A DNA stretch of 56,964 nucleotides from Zygnema cylindricum (GCA_037447655.1 JBBHKE010000116.1:126001-182964); one strand, 5' to 3'. Shown: positions 10,243-20,415, counted from the stretch's first letter. The notes: generated by a model from the letters alone, not told the origin. Numbers and translations: made by a program.

Positions 10243-11866
10243 TCAATCCGGCCGGGTACAATTCATAAAATAGATTAGACTTCCCACTACTTGCCTGTAA
10301 GGAATAGTCTGCATGAACTTCTGTTCTTTAGGAGATAATTTCTCGTCTAAGACTATGACTCCTTTTTCCTCACTCCCATCACTTCCTTTCTTCAACTCCA
10401 TTGGAGTTGTACAACTATTAGCTTTATCCATTTGAAATTTTTCAAGCATGTTCGCTATTGCTTCCTTTTGAGTCAATCTTATAATATTTCTTTTTCGGTT
10501 TCTCTCTACTTGAATTCCCAAAATATATTTTTGCTTCCCCTATATCCTTCATTTCAAATCTCCCCTTAAGATCGGTTTTCAGTTTATTAATTTTTTTCAT
10601 TGATTTACTTAAAACAAACAAATCATCAACATAAATTATAATAAATATAAAACCTTCGTTATCTTCCAAAACATAGATTTAGTGATCTGAGCTGATCCGG
10701 ATATATCCCAGACCGGTAAGAAACTCATCAAGCTTCTTATTCCACTGTCGAGGCGCCTGTTTCAAACCATAAAGAGATTTAATCTGCCGGCATACCTTAC
10801 TCTCCTCTCCTTCCTCCACAAACCTTTCGGGTTGTCGCATGAAGATCTCCTCTTCCAATTCTCTGTGCAAAAAGGCTGTCTTGATGTCCATCTGGTGCAC
10901 TTTCATGTCTTGCGCTGCTGCCAGGCTGAGAAGTATGCGGACGGAGGGAAATCTGACAACCGAGGCAAAGGTTTCCTCGTAGCCAATTCCCTCATTTTGT
11001 GTAAATCCCTTTGCCACTAATCGTGCCTTGTAGCGCTCGATTGTGTTATCTGGGTTCAGTTTTAATTTGAAAACCCACTTACAACTGATTGGTTTTCGGT
11101 TAGGTGGACAATCCACCAGCTCCGAAGTATCGGCTTCCATAATTGAGGCCATCTCCTCATTGACGGCTGTCTTCCACCGATTTCTTTTTGGACAAGTCAT
11201 TGCCTCTCCATAAGTTTGAGGTTTATCTTGATGAGATAGTTTAGTTACCTTGTTATTAACGTGTTTTTCTTGTAGTCTTTTGCTACTTCTCCTTCCCCCC
11301 TCAAAATCTGAGGCCGGAATAGATGGTTTTCGTGGATTCTTTCGAACAATCTCGACTTCTCCTCTATCCCTTGATTCCGAATCAATTTCCACCACGTCTT
11401 CCGCTTCAGGTAGAGTTGTCACTGGAGTTTCCACAGCTGAGTCCTTCTCGGTCTCATTTGTACCTGCAAGAATGTCATCGTCTCTAAAACCTGGATAGTT
11501 AAGAAGCTCTAAGCCATCATAATTTTCTGACTCAAATCTGATTTTTACTGACTTCGTATATTTGAAGGGATCCACACACTTTCCTTCATCCATATCTACT
11601 AGATATTTTACTAAGATTACATCTTCCCTTTTTAGATCATAAACTCTATATCCTTTAACATCTTCATCATATCCTAATAAGTATCCCGGTTTTCCTTTAG
11701 GATGTAGCTTCAAATTAGACCGATCTGTATCTAGATTGAATACTTGACTGCCGAAAACCTTTAAGTGGGATATGTTTGGTTTCCGGCCTGTCCATCTCTC
11801 ATAAGGTGTTTGATCTTTTATAGCTGAAGTAAGAACTCTATTTTTGAGGTAATTAGCACAGTTCAT
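10243..11866 (-). pseudogene. Copia-A reverse transcriptase and linker
   Basis: Frames 11866-10679, 10669-10442 and 10521-10243 together cover the integrase C-terminus (KVFGSQVFNLD, GYDEDVKGYRVYDL), a charged linker and the copia RT: KWVFKLKLN, YKARLVAKGFTQ, HQMDIKTAFLHRELEEEI, SLYGLKQAPRQW, then YVDD in the second frame and GSLIYFMNCTRPD in the third. A stop after ...IRISSDH at 10679 and later frameshifts separate the parts, so no active enzyme is encoded. Confidence 0.9.
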
Positions 11867-12451
11867 TGCTTCTGCCCAAAACTTTTTCCTATCTTTTTAT
11901 CCGACAACATACTTCTAGCACTATCACTTAGTGTTCTATTTAACCTTTCAGCCACCCCATTCTGTTCCGGGTTTTCTGGAATTGTCTTTTGGTGTTGGAC
12001 CCCATCTTCCCTCATAAAATCCTCAAACTGGTTAGAAGCATACTTTCCACCATTGTCACTCCGTATTCTCTTGATTGGAGTTTCATGGAGTTTTTCGCTC
12101 CATGCTTTATATTGTCTAAAACAATCCTGAGCTTCTGACTTGTTTTTCAAAAAATACACCCGGGAATACGGAGACCAATCATCAATCATAGTCATCATAA
12201 ATCTCTTCCCCCCCGGTAAGGGCACTCTAGCTGGTCCCCAAATATCTGTGTGTACTAGATCTAGAATTTTTTTCTCCCTTATAGGTGGCTGTTTTAGGAA
12301 AGGGTAATTTGTGTGCTTTACCTTGAGCACATCCACTACAATCACTTATATCATCACTCTCACTGAACTGAATCCCTTCCACCACACCCATCTTTTTCAT
12401 CTCTCTTAACTTATCTAGATTCACATGCCCAAGCCTCTTATGCCACATCAT
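11863..12451 (-). pseudogene. Copia-A integrase (zinc-binding and catalytic core)
   Basis: The frame 12451-12227 holds the GAG-pre-integrase HHCC domain (WHKRLGHV...CSGCAQGKAH). After a frameshift near 12290 the frame 12345-11863 holds the DDE core: HTDIWGP, RSDNGG and GVAERLNRT, with all three catalytic residues visible. A second shift at 11863-11866 leads into the next frame. Confidence 0.88.
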
Positions 12452-12599
12452 AATTTCATGAACACCACTTTAATAAAGTTTCTTCGTTTCATTACTTAAG
12501 ATCAGCCTAAACATCCCATGGCTACCTTTCTCAGCAATGAAATAGACATCCTCCTCAAAACTAGCAGTAAAGACTCCTTCCCTACTGGTAGTGAAAAAA

Positions 12600-12844
12600 C
12601 CCTTATCATCTAATATAGATGTAGAAATAAGGTTTTTGTTCAGCTACGGAATAAACAATACATCGGAGAATGTTAATATGGATGTCTTTCCTTCTACTAA
12701 CACTTTCACATCTACCAATCCTACAAGAGTAGTGGTGACTATCCTCCCATCCCCGTACTCTATCTCTACGGTGGGAATCTTTCTTATCTTATTGAACAGG
12801 TGCCTATCCTTACACATGTGCATGGAGGCACCTGAATCTATAAT
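12600..12844 (-). pseudogene. Copia-A aspartic protease region
   Basis: Directly behind the gag stop, in the same frame, comes IIDSGASMHMC, the copia protease active site (DSGA), then ...IEYGDGRIVTT... and ...TFSDVLFIP. The stop codon at 12845-12847 is TAG where the related Copia-D copy reads Trp, so gag and pol were once one frame, the usual copia arrangement. The frame ends at another stop near 12640. Confidence 0.8.
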
Positions 12845-13996
12845 CTAGCCTGCTTCACCTTTCAATCCACCGTAAACACATTTCTGCCTTCGTGGAATTT
12901 TAACCTCATTTTTCGCCTCCAACTCCTCATCCAAAAGGAGCTCATCGTCCTCGTCCTCGGATTCTGCCTCAAGTACCTGTGTGACAAGGGCCTTTTTCTT
13001 TCTTCTCGGGGTACCACCGGTCTGCCCCTCCTTTAACCGAAGCTTGGTTAGATTAGTGCACTCTGCCATATAGTGCCCCGGTTTGTTACAAAAATGACAT
13101 AAACCTTTGGGAGCCCTTGGTTCGAACTCGTCAACCTCATTATTCTGCTCCCTCCCCCTATAGATTCCGACCGGTTTCCGTGAATCCTTGTTCCTCCAAT
13201 CGGTCGCTGTTGCCAAGGCTTGGCCACTCTTTCCTCCCCTTCGGATCTCAATCGTATTCTCTCGAACGAGAATCATCCCTACCACTGAGTTCCATATCCA
13301 CCTTGAGTCCGGCAAGTCCTGCACACGGTTGACTATGTTCTCGAACTCATCAGGTAACTTCATCAGTAAACAGTTAACCTTTTCTTTTTCACTAAAAACT
13401 TTTCCCGCACTCTCTAGCTCCATGAAGAGTGTAGCAAACTCATTGCAAAAATCCAACATATTTCCCCCTTTGTATACATACTCGTTAACTTTCTGATCAG
13501 CCAACTGTTGTTGCTGAATCGTACCACTTCGGTACATCTCTATGAGAGCCATCCAAAGATCGGATGCCCTTTCTACCTGCAAATGAGGACATGCAAGTCC
13601 TTGAGTGAGATGGCGTAGGATGAAGTGCTTTGCCGCCATATTGTTGAAGTCCCAGGTTTCAGTATCATTCTCCTCGTTCCTCGGAATAGGTGACATGAAT
13701 GCCGAACCTGTTGCTATTGGTGTGGTCGTCTCCTTCTCCTTTCCTTTGTCCACCACCTCTCCTTCTTTTGTTTCCTCTGTTGAAAGTGAATTCTTTTTCT
13801 TGGTGAATATGCTTCCTCCAAACCCGGGAGGAATTCCAAGACTTGATGGACGCCCCAATCGTCCACTCACTATCCCCCAAAACCTTTTTTCGCATAGAGC
13901 TCCTATCATCATACTTTCCCAGTATATGAAGCCAGTTCCATTAAAGATTGGTAACCTAGAGGGTGGGCCCATAACCTGAAACTCTGAGACCTCCAC
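12845..13996 (-). CDS. Copia-A Gag (383 codons, ends at premature TAG)
   Basis: Capsid/nucleocapsid protein of the element. The ATG at 13996 lies 20 bases inside the 5' LTR; the LTR/internal border (13976/13977) falls within codon 7. The protein has the UBN2-type copia gag region followed by one zinc knuckle CHFCNKPGHYMAEC (C-x2-C-x4-H-x4-C) near residue 300 and an acidic stretch. Intact as a frame, but it ends early relative to the original gag-pol frame. Confidence 0.85.
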   Translation of the reverse strand: MEVSEFQVMGPPSRLPIFNGTGFIYWESMMIGALCEKRFWGIVSGRLGRPSSLGIPPGFGGSIFTKKKNSLSTEETKEGEVVDKGKEKETTTPIATGSAFMSPIPRNEENDTETWDFNNMAAKHFILRHLTQGLACPHLQVERASDLWMALIEMYRSGTIQQQQLADQKVNEYVYKGGNMLDFCNEFATLFMELESAGKVFSEKEKVNCLLMKLPDEFENIVNRVQDLPDSRWIWNSVVGMILVRENTIEIRRGGKSGQALATATDWRNKDSRKPVGIYRGREQNNEVDEFEPRAPKGLCHFCNKPGHYMAECTNLTKLRLKEGQTGGTPRRKKKALVTQVLEAESEDEDDELLLDEELEAKNEVKIPRRQKCVYGGLKGEAG

Positions 13997-14162
13997 AAGT
14001 CCTTAGAGTGGACAACTTTCAAGAAGCCTCTAGGATAATCTTGACCCCTTTGTGTTGCAGCTATAAGAACTGCCACCCTGGCAGACAAAAACTCTGATCA
14101 CCTGCACCCCTATGAAGGCAAGACTCCCCTGAGTCGATAGCAAAAAGAATCTCTGAATTTGC
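13977..14162 (-). repeat. Copia-A 5' LTR, first piece
   Basis: Matches 8577-8762 (TGAAACT.TGAGACCTCCA start). It stops at TTTGC (14158-14162), the target duplicated by the Copia-B insertion; the LTR resumes at 18549-18553 with the same TTTGC. Confidence 0.92.
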
Positions 14163-14531
14163 TGAAACTCTGAGACCTCCATTGGCCCTCAGAGTATGCA
14201 GATCCAAAAGAAGCTAATCTAGATAGTGCCGACTCCAAGTTAATATAAACCCAAATGACTGACCCCTTGACAGTCACAATCCCAATATAGATTCACCCCT
14301 GTGAAATAACACTTTCTGTGTGCTCTGTTCCACCACAGAATGCAAAGTTAGAATATGAGATTTGGACACATTCACCCACTTTGACTTTCCCTTATAAATG
14401 CAGCCACCCTGGCAGACAAAAACTCTAACCAACTACACCCCTATGTAGCGTGGACTCCCTTGAGTCCGCAGCAAAAAGAATCACTGAAAATGGTCAAGTA
14501 AATTGATAGTTATGGCTGGCCAAAGTTTGCC

Positions 14532-14538
14532 ATTTATA
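14532..14538 (-). promoter_or_regulatory. TATA box of Copia-B 3' LTR
   Basis: ATTTATA on the plus strand, TATAAAT in element orientation, followed by GGCAAACTTTGGCC. Conserved at the same LTR offset (369) in the 5' LTR, and as TATAAATTGGCATCTTTGCC in both Copia-D LTRs. Confidence 0.6.
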
Positions 14539-15077
14539 CAAGGTGCTCTCTGGGAGAGGCAGCAATCTACCCAAAATTTTCTAAGTCCTATTCCCTCTCT
14601 AAAACTCTATCTACTGAAGTACGGCACCAATCAAATTACTGTGTCGTACAGAAAAGTACAGTTGCCGGTGTACTTTCTGTACGGCCATTGTACGACATGG
14701 CCAAAATGTCGACACGTGTCAAATCAGGATTAGTTCCTGTAATCTCCGGAATCCCCGTAATCCAATGTTATCATGCCACGTGTCATCTGACGTGTCAAAT
14801 ACCGTAAAACGCCAAAAGTACCTTTTCCGTGATCGCGGCGCCTATAGCTGCCGTCCGATCAAAACCGGCTATAATCCTAGCCGCTGAAATTCGACGCGCG
14901 GTATTTGTTTCGCTATCGAAACAAATGCGCGATATCCGTTCTGTCCGCGTACCGTACTACGCACTAATTCAAACTGTATCTATGCACTAAGTATCTATTC
15001 GCCGTTAAACGAATTAATCTACATGTAACGATTTATATATTTACCAAATCTAATATATCGTAATATGTGTCCTATCC

Positions 15078-15158
15078 TAACGGTCAGAGCTAACGTCTAT
15101 GTGCAATTGGCGGACGGCAGGTACCAGGATCAATTCCTGGGTCCGGCAACCAACTTTT
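15078..15158 (+). other. tRNA-like block in Copia-B 3' LTR (antisense)
   Basis: AACGGTCAGAGCTAACGTC (D-arm-like) is followed about 30 bases later by a 5-bp T-arm hairpin CCAGG-ATCAATT-CCTGG (B-box-like GGATCAATTCC at 15127-15137). The flanks GGAC...GTCC can pair, and a TTTT run lies at 15155-15158. The 3' end reads GTCCGGCAACCA. Same order in every LTR of the window. A real tRNA is not claimed. Confidence 0.5.
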
Positions 15159-15363
15159 AGTAAATATATCTAATCCACCCAATGTCTTCTCTAATGAGCT
15201 TTAGGCAGCCATGGCTGTAGCTCCCTATCAAGCCTTCAGTGACTACAACAAGTGTGGGGGCTTGGAGAAGGGAGTTAGGGACAGACTGCCTTTGCTCTTT
15301 TTCTATAAAGACCTAGAAAATACTCAAATATCAACACTCCCCTTATTTTCTAGTCTACTTTTT

Positions 15364-17394
15364 TCAACTCTTACAAACAAATAAACAAACACTCCTTCCC
15401 CTATTTCCCTTTTTTTTTCTTTTCCTTTTTCTTTTCCTTTTATAAAACTTAAGAAAAATAATGTCGTATTTAAACCTATGCATTAGATGAAGTGAAATAA
15501 TAATTGCATCACACATTTCATTTAGCACCTCACTTATCATAAATCCGATCAAAGATTTTATCCACCTCCTCACGTTTTCATCCAACCAGAATCTACTTTC
15601 CCCTTTGCATTTCCAACAGTCAGCCCCATCCCCAACCTGCAACACATATCCGGATGATAACCCTTTTACAGGCACATCTTCACAAGTGACATCACACCAA
15701 CTAGTGATGCCAAATTCATCCACCCCCAAATATTCCCAAAAAACACTAGTCCCCACTAAGTTCCTCATAAGATCTACACCTTTCGTACTCATATTTTTAT
15801 CCATGATAATTACCCCATTTTCTGAACTTCCCTCACTCTCTCCCATGGAATTCTTTCCACTATTACTTTCTAATTTAATTCCCAATAAATATTTCTTCTC
15901 CCCTAAACCTTTAATCAAATATTTCTTTTCTCCCCTATCCTTTAAAACCTCTTCGAGTTTCACTTCTCCCCTTTCCTCGGAATCCGTTGAAGTCTCCCTT
16001 TCCGACCAGTTTTTTGTTTCCCTATTATCTATAAAATTATCCTGATTAATTTTATCTTTCCCGTTTTCACTTATCGATCCTAGAACTAACTTTCTCATTT
16101 CTAAGTCATACACTCTACACTCCTCAACATCCTCAAGTACCTCCTCTCTCTTTGCTTCCCTTATACCTCCAAAAGCACACTGTTGCCTTCGTGCAATTAC
16201 TGTGTGCTTTTCTCTCTTCCCCATACTACTAATCCGGAGAAGCTCTAAAATATCTTCATCCTCTTTCTCCTCTTCCCCTTCTTCCTCCTCATCCACATTC
16301 CAACTTCTAAGTTTTTCCAAACAAGGGCATTCCTCCATATAATGACCCGGTTCCCTACAAAAGAAGCAAACCCCCTTTTTCAAAGCTCCCTTTTCTTTTC
16401 TTCTCCCTCTTTTTCTACCAAAGTTCCGATAAGGTTTACCTTTGTCTTTCTTTCTCTCATCACGCTTCCGCTCGTCACCACCGTTCCTCTCATCACGCTT
16501 CCGCTCGTCACCACCGTTCCTCTCATCACGCTTCCGCTCGTCACCGCCGTTCCTCTCATCACGGTTCCGCCAATCACCACCAACTGAAAATGCATTGACC
16601 CTGTCCCTTCCCCTACAAAGCTCCAAAGTGCTTTCCCTCACAAGAATTATCCCCATGGTAAAGCTCCAAGTCCATGAGGAGCCATCCATTGCCTGTATAC
16701 GACAAATTATGTTTTCGTACTCATCTGGGAGTTTCATAATTAGTGTATTAATCTTACTCTCCTCAGATTCTACATATCCCGCACTAGTAAGCTCAACATA
16801 TAACGCAGCAATATCATTGCAAAACTCTATCATGCTACCGCCTTTATAAACGTAGGCATCTATTTCCTGTTTTACTAATTGCTGCCTCTGAATAGTCTCA
16901 CTCTTATAAATCTGAGTTAGTGCTTCCCATATCTCTGAAGACTTGGTTAGACTTAAAAGAGTGATAGCTATCGACTTAGACACATATCTAAGTATGAGAT
17001 GTTTTGCTATAGTGTTTTTGTATTCCCATATTTTCCTGTCATTTTCTTCAGTTTTAATCCCTACATGTGGTACCATAGCTGAGAGCCTAGCTCCCCTCAC
17101 CATAGGTGTCCCTTTTTCCTTCTCCCCTATTTCCCCATCCACGGAAAGGTTTTTCCCTTCACCTTCCGTTGCATCTGAACTCCGGATGATATTCTGGGCA
17201 GTCTCAGATGATTCTACGTGGTAAGCTCCTCCAAAGCCAGGTGGCGGACATCTCACTTGTCCCGCAACAATTCCCCATAAGTGCTTCTCGAAAAGCAATC
17301 CCTCCATTGTAAACGCCCAATACGTGAAGCCTGTTCCATCAAACATTGGCACCCTAGATGGTGGGCCCATAACCTGAAACTCTGAGACCTCCAT
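15364..17394 (-). CDS. Copia-B Gag fused to stitched pol remnants (676 codons, open)
   Basis: Residues about 1-330 are copia gag (MEVSEFQVMGPPSR start as in Copia-A, UBN2-like core, then DERKRDERNGG repeats). One zinc knuckle CFFCREPGHYMEEC lies at about 342-355, followed by an acidic run. Beyond this the frame aligns, in order and with large gaps, to pieces of the Copia-A polyprotein: VEECRVYDLE (integrase C-terminus), GIKLES (RT), NGVIIMDKNMS (RT thumb) and SGYVLQVGDGADCW (RNase H, catalytic Asp/Glu lost). It ends in a Lys/Arg-rich tail (KRKRKRKRKKKG). The start at 17394 lies 20 bases inside the 5' LTR. Role inferred: particle protein. Confidence 0.85.
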   Translation of the reverse strand: MEVSEFQVMGPPSRVPMFDGTGFTYWAFTMEGLLFEKHLWGIVAGQVRCPPPGFGGAYHVESSETAQNIIRSSDATEGEGKNLSVDGEIGEKEKGTPMVRGARLSAMVPHVGIKTEENDRKIWEYKNTIAKHLILRYVSKSIAITLLSLTKSSEIWEALTQIYKSETIQRQQLVKQEIDAYVYKGGSMIEFCNDIAALYVELTSAGYVESEESKINTLIMKLPDEYENIICRIQAMDGSSWTWSFTMGIILVRESTLELCRGRDRVNAFSVGGDWRNRDERNGGDERKRDERNGGDERKRDERNGGDERKRDERKKDKGKPYRNFGRKRGRRKEKGALKKGVCFFCREPGHYMEECPCLEKLRSWNVDEEEEGEEEKEDEDILELLRISSMGKREKHTVIARRQQCAFGGIREAKREEVLEDVEECRVYDLEMRKLVLGSISENGKDKINQDNFIDNRETKNWSERETSTDSEERGEVKLEEVLKDRGEKKYLIKGLGEKKYLLGIKLESNSGKNSMGESEGSSENGVIIMDKNMSTKGVDLMRNLVGTSVFWEYLGVDEFGITSWCDVTCEDVPVKGLSSGYVLQVGDGADCWKCKGESRFWLDENVRRWIKSLIGFMISEVLNEMCDAIIISLHLMHRFKYDIIFLKFYKRKRKRKRKKKGNRGRSVCLFVCKS
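16454..16563 (-). repeat. 33-bp tandem repeat in Copia-B gag
   Basis: Three units of CTCTCATCACGCTTCCGCTC + 13 more bases, at 16454, 16487 and 16520, encoding the 11-residue repeat DERKRDERNGG just before the zinc knuckle. The repeat length is a multiple of three, so the frame is kept. Likely a variable, charged, nucleic-acid-binding linker. Confidence 0.9.
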
Positions 17395-18548
17395 TGGCCC
17401 TCAGAGTATGCAGATCCAAAAGAAGCTAATCTAGATAGTGCCGACTCCAAGTTAATATAAACCCAAATGACTGACCCCTTGACAGTCACAATCCCAATAT
17501 AGATTCACCCCTGTGAAATAACACTTTCTGTGTGCTCAGTTCCAACACAGAATGCAAAGTTAGAATATGAGATTTGGACACATTCACCCACTTTGACTTT
17601 CCCTTATAAATGCAGCCACCCTGGCAGACAAAAACTCTAACCAACTACACCCCTATGTAGCATGGACTCCCCTGAGTCCGCAGCAAAAAGAATCACTGAA
17701 AATGGTCAAGTAAATTGATAGTTATGGCTGGCCAAAGTTTGCCATTTATACAAGGTGCTCTCTGGGAGAGGCAGCAATCTACCCAAAATTTTCTAAGTCC
17801 TATTCCCTCTCTAAAACTCTATCTACTGAAGTACGGCACCAATCAAATTACTGTGTCGTACAGAAAAGTACAGTTGCCGGTGTACTTTCTGTACGGCCAT
17901 TGTACAACATGGCCAAAATGTCGACACGTGTCAAATCACGATTAGTTCCTGTAATCTCCGGAATCCCCGTAATCCAATGTTATCATGCCACGTGTCATCT
18001 GACGTGTCAAATACCGTAAAACGCCAAAAGTACCTTTTCCGTGATCGCGGCGCCTATAGCTGCCGTCCGATCAAAACCGGCTATAATCCTAGCCGCTGAA
18101 ATTCGACGCGCGGTATTTGTTTCGCTATCGAAACAAATGCGCGATATCCGTTCTGTCCGCGTACCGTACTACGCACTAATTCAAACTGTATCTATGCACT
18201 AAGTATCTATTCGCCGTTAAACGAATTAATCTACATGTAACGATTTATATATTTACCAAATCTAATATATCGTAATATGTGTCCTATCCTAACGGTCAGA
18301 GCTAACGTCTATGTGCAATTGGCGGACGGCAGGTACCAGGATCAATTCCTGGGTCCGGCAACCAACTTTTAGTAAATATATCTAATCCACCCCATGTCTT
18401 CTCTAATGAGCTTTAGGCAGCCATGGCTCTAGCTCCCTATCAAGCCTTCAGTGACTACAACAAGTGTGGGGGCTTGGAGAAGGGAGTTAGGGACAGACTG
18501 CCTTTGCTCTTTTTCTATAAAGACCTAGAAAATACTCAAATATCAACA
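17375..18548 (-). repeat. Copia-B 5' LTR
   Basis: Partner of 14163-15336, same length. The TATA box is at 17744-17750 (minus), and the antisense tRNA-like block is at about 18290-18370 with the B-box-like GGATCAATTCC and a TTTT run. The junction with the interior is ...TTTCA/GGTTATGGGCCCACC in element orientation, with no standard initiator-Met primer site. Confidence 0.95.
18290..18370 (+). other. tRNA-like block in Copia-B 5' LTR (antisense)
   Basis: Exact counterpart of the block at 15078-15158 (offset 3212): D-arm-like CAGAGCTAACG, T-arm hairpin, GTCCGGCAACCA and TTTT. Confidence 0.5.
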
Positions 18549-18553
18549 TTTGC

Positions 18554-19413
18554 TCCCCTGAGCAGTAAGTTAGGGAGGGTCAAGTTGACCTTTTGTACAA
18601 AAGCTCTCTGGGAGAGAGGGTCCTATCTTCTAATTTTTCTAAGTCCTATATCTCTCACAGACTCTATCTACTGATGTACGGAACCAATCAGATTACAGTT
18701 CCGTACGCAAAAGTACAGCTGCCGGTGTACTTTATGTACGAACACTATACGACATGGCCTAAATGTCCACACGTGGTATGTTCGGGTTCGCTCCTTTAAT
18801 CCTCGGAGATGTCGCGCTCCAATGTAACATCGCCACGTGTCATCCGATGTGGCGATGCCCACAAACCGCCGAATTCTTCTTCCGCGATCTCGGCGCTAAT
18901 TCCGGCCGTCCGATTAAACTCGCATTTGATCGTAGCCGTAATAAATACATGCGCGGTATTTGTTTCGCTTACGAAATCAATGCGCGGTATTGATTTCTTA
19001 TCCGTACCGCAATTCGTACTTTTACATACCAGATCTATGTATCCCGTTAACAATTATAGTTAAATGATTTATCCTACGAATTAATGTTTAATTAATTATC
19101 GTACAACATATTACGTAAGACTACTTCTAGATTTAACGCCTAGGGCTACTGGCTATCTACTATCTGTCAGCCGGCAGGTACTAGGATCAAATCCTGTGGC
19201 CGGCACATACCTTCTAGTAAATAATCCCCTAACTAATATAAATTTCCCGTAAACCTTAGGATAGCCTAGGTAGCCATGGCTCTAGCTTCCTCTCCAATTT
19301 TTCAGTGACTGCGACAAGTTTGAGAGTTGGAGAGAGAAGTTAGAGGTAGACTGCCTCGGCTTCTTTATTTCTATTCAGATCTAGAAAATACTTTAAAACC
19401 ATTAATTTCTACA
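18554..19413 (-). repeat. Copia-A 5' LTR, second piece
   Basis: Continues the LTR begun at 13977 after the Copia-B insertion; collinear with 8763-9624 and ends TTTCTACA followed by the CTTTG duplication. The tRNA-like block has GGATCAAATCC at 19184-19194. Confidence 0.92.
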
Positions 19414-19671
19414 CTTTGTAATAGTACGGACATCATAATTTTTGTATTACAGAGGACTCGGCTACATCGCGTATCATCTGTAAACAAGTTTTTACATACG
19501 TGTTCTGATTTGAGTGGTTCCATATAAGTGGACGATAAAATCTCTAAAATCGTCAAAGATTTGAAAACCGACCATTTTCGTATGGAATCCGTACTTGCGT
19601 ATTATGTACGTGTACTTCGCAAGTGTACCGAGTCAATGTACCTCATATATCTCCTTCACTCTGCTGACTTT

Positions 19672-20186
19672 TGAAACTTTGAGACCTCCATTGGTCCTCA
19701 GAGTAGGCAGCTTTGAAGAAGCTTATCTAGTTAGTGCCGACTCCAAGTTGATACAAACCAAAATGATGACCCCTTTACAATCAAAACCCCAATACAACTT
19801 CACCGCTGTGAAATAAAACTTTATGTGTGCTCAGCTCCACCACAGAATGTAAAGTTAGAATATGAGTTTTGGACACATTCACCCACTTTGACTTTCCCTT
19901 AGAAATGCAGCCACCCTGACAAACAAAAATGCTAACCAACTACACCATTGTGTAGTGTGGACCCCCTTGAGTTCGTAGCAAAAAGAATCACTGAATTTGG
20001 TCAACCGAGTGAGTTGTAATTAAATGGCAAAAATTTTGTCTATTTATACAGATGCTCTCTGGGAGAGAGGCGACTACCTACCAAAAAAAAATTGAAGTCC
20101 TAAAACCCCTCTAAGCTCCCTAGTACTGAGGTACGGTCCAATCGTAAGACTGTACCGTACAGGAAAGTATGGGTACGGGGTACACA
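19672..20186 (-). repeat. Truncated copia LTR (Copia-B type)
   Basis: TGAAACTTTGAGACCTCCA, then the same block order as the first ~500 bases of the Copia-B LTR (GTGCCGACTCC, ACTTTGACTTTCCCTTA, GCTCTCTGGGAGAG), about 15-20 % diverged by eye. It breaks off after the CCGTACAGGAAAG motif, before the tRNA-like block. A solo or truncated older insertion. Confidence 0.8.
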
Positions 20187-20415
20187 ATGATACTAATTTA
20201 TCATTAACTCTAATTTGTAAACTGCTTCGTAAAAATTTTCGGCACATAATATGTTCACACTAAAATATGTGGATGTACGAACTTGTTCAAATATACGCCG
20301 TTGCGTTTTTTTGACATCCGTGTATGCCGGAAAATATTTACGCAATTACATTTTTTTATATTTTCTGTACTTTTATATTCAAAAAGGTATGTAATAGTAC
20401 GGATGTGACAGTCCG

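Larger units (their letters stand above)
14163..15336 (-). repeat. Copia-B 3' LTR
   Basis: 1174 bp, TGAAACTCTGAG...ATATCAACA. Nearly identical to 17375-18548. It contains a TATA box read on the minus strand and an antisense tRNA-like block. It carries the first 20 bases of the gag frame at its end, as does the 5' LTR. Confidence 0.95.
14163..18548 (-). mobile_element. Copia-B: young non-autonomous copia element nested in the Copia-A LTR
   Basis: Two equal 1174-bp LTRs (14163-15336 and 17375-18548) flank a 2038-bp interior, with a perfect TTTGC duplication on both sides. By eye the LTRs differ at only about eight positions, so insertion is recent compared with Copia-A. The interior encodes gag plus short remnants of pol in one open frame; protease, integrase core and RT palm are absent, so movement would need enzymes from another element. 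A polypurine tract (AAGGGGAG on the minus strand) sits at 15337-15349. Confidence 0.93.
8577..19413 (-). mobile_element. Copia-A: older Ty1/copia LTR retrotransposon, split by Copia-B
   Basis: Bounded by the 5-bp duplication CTTTG (8572-8576 and 19414-19418). The 3' LTR is 8577-9624, the internal region 9625-13976, and the 5' LTR is 13977-14162 plus 18554-19413, interrupted by Copia-B. Reading on the minus strand the order is gag, protease, integrase, RT, RNase H, which is the Ty1/copia order. The two LTRs differ by several percent by eye, and the polyprotein is broken by stops and frameshifts, so the copy is old and dead. A polypurine tract (GGGGAG on the minus strand) abuts the 3' LTR at 9625-9637. 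Confidence 0.93.

Noticed and set aside
13605-13979. 124-codon plus-strand frame opposite Copia-A gag
   Set aside because: Antisense shadow of gag.
15605-16045. 146-codon plus-strand frame in Copia-B
   Set aside because: Antisense of the Gag-pol-remnant ORF; serine/proline-rich by composition.
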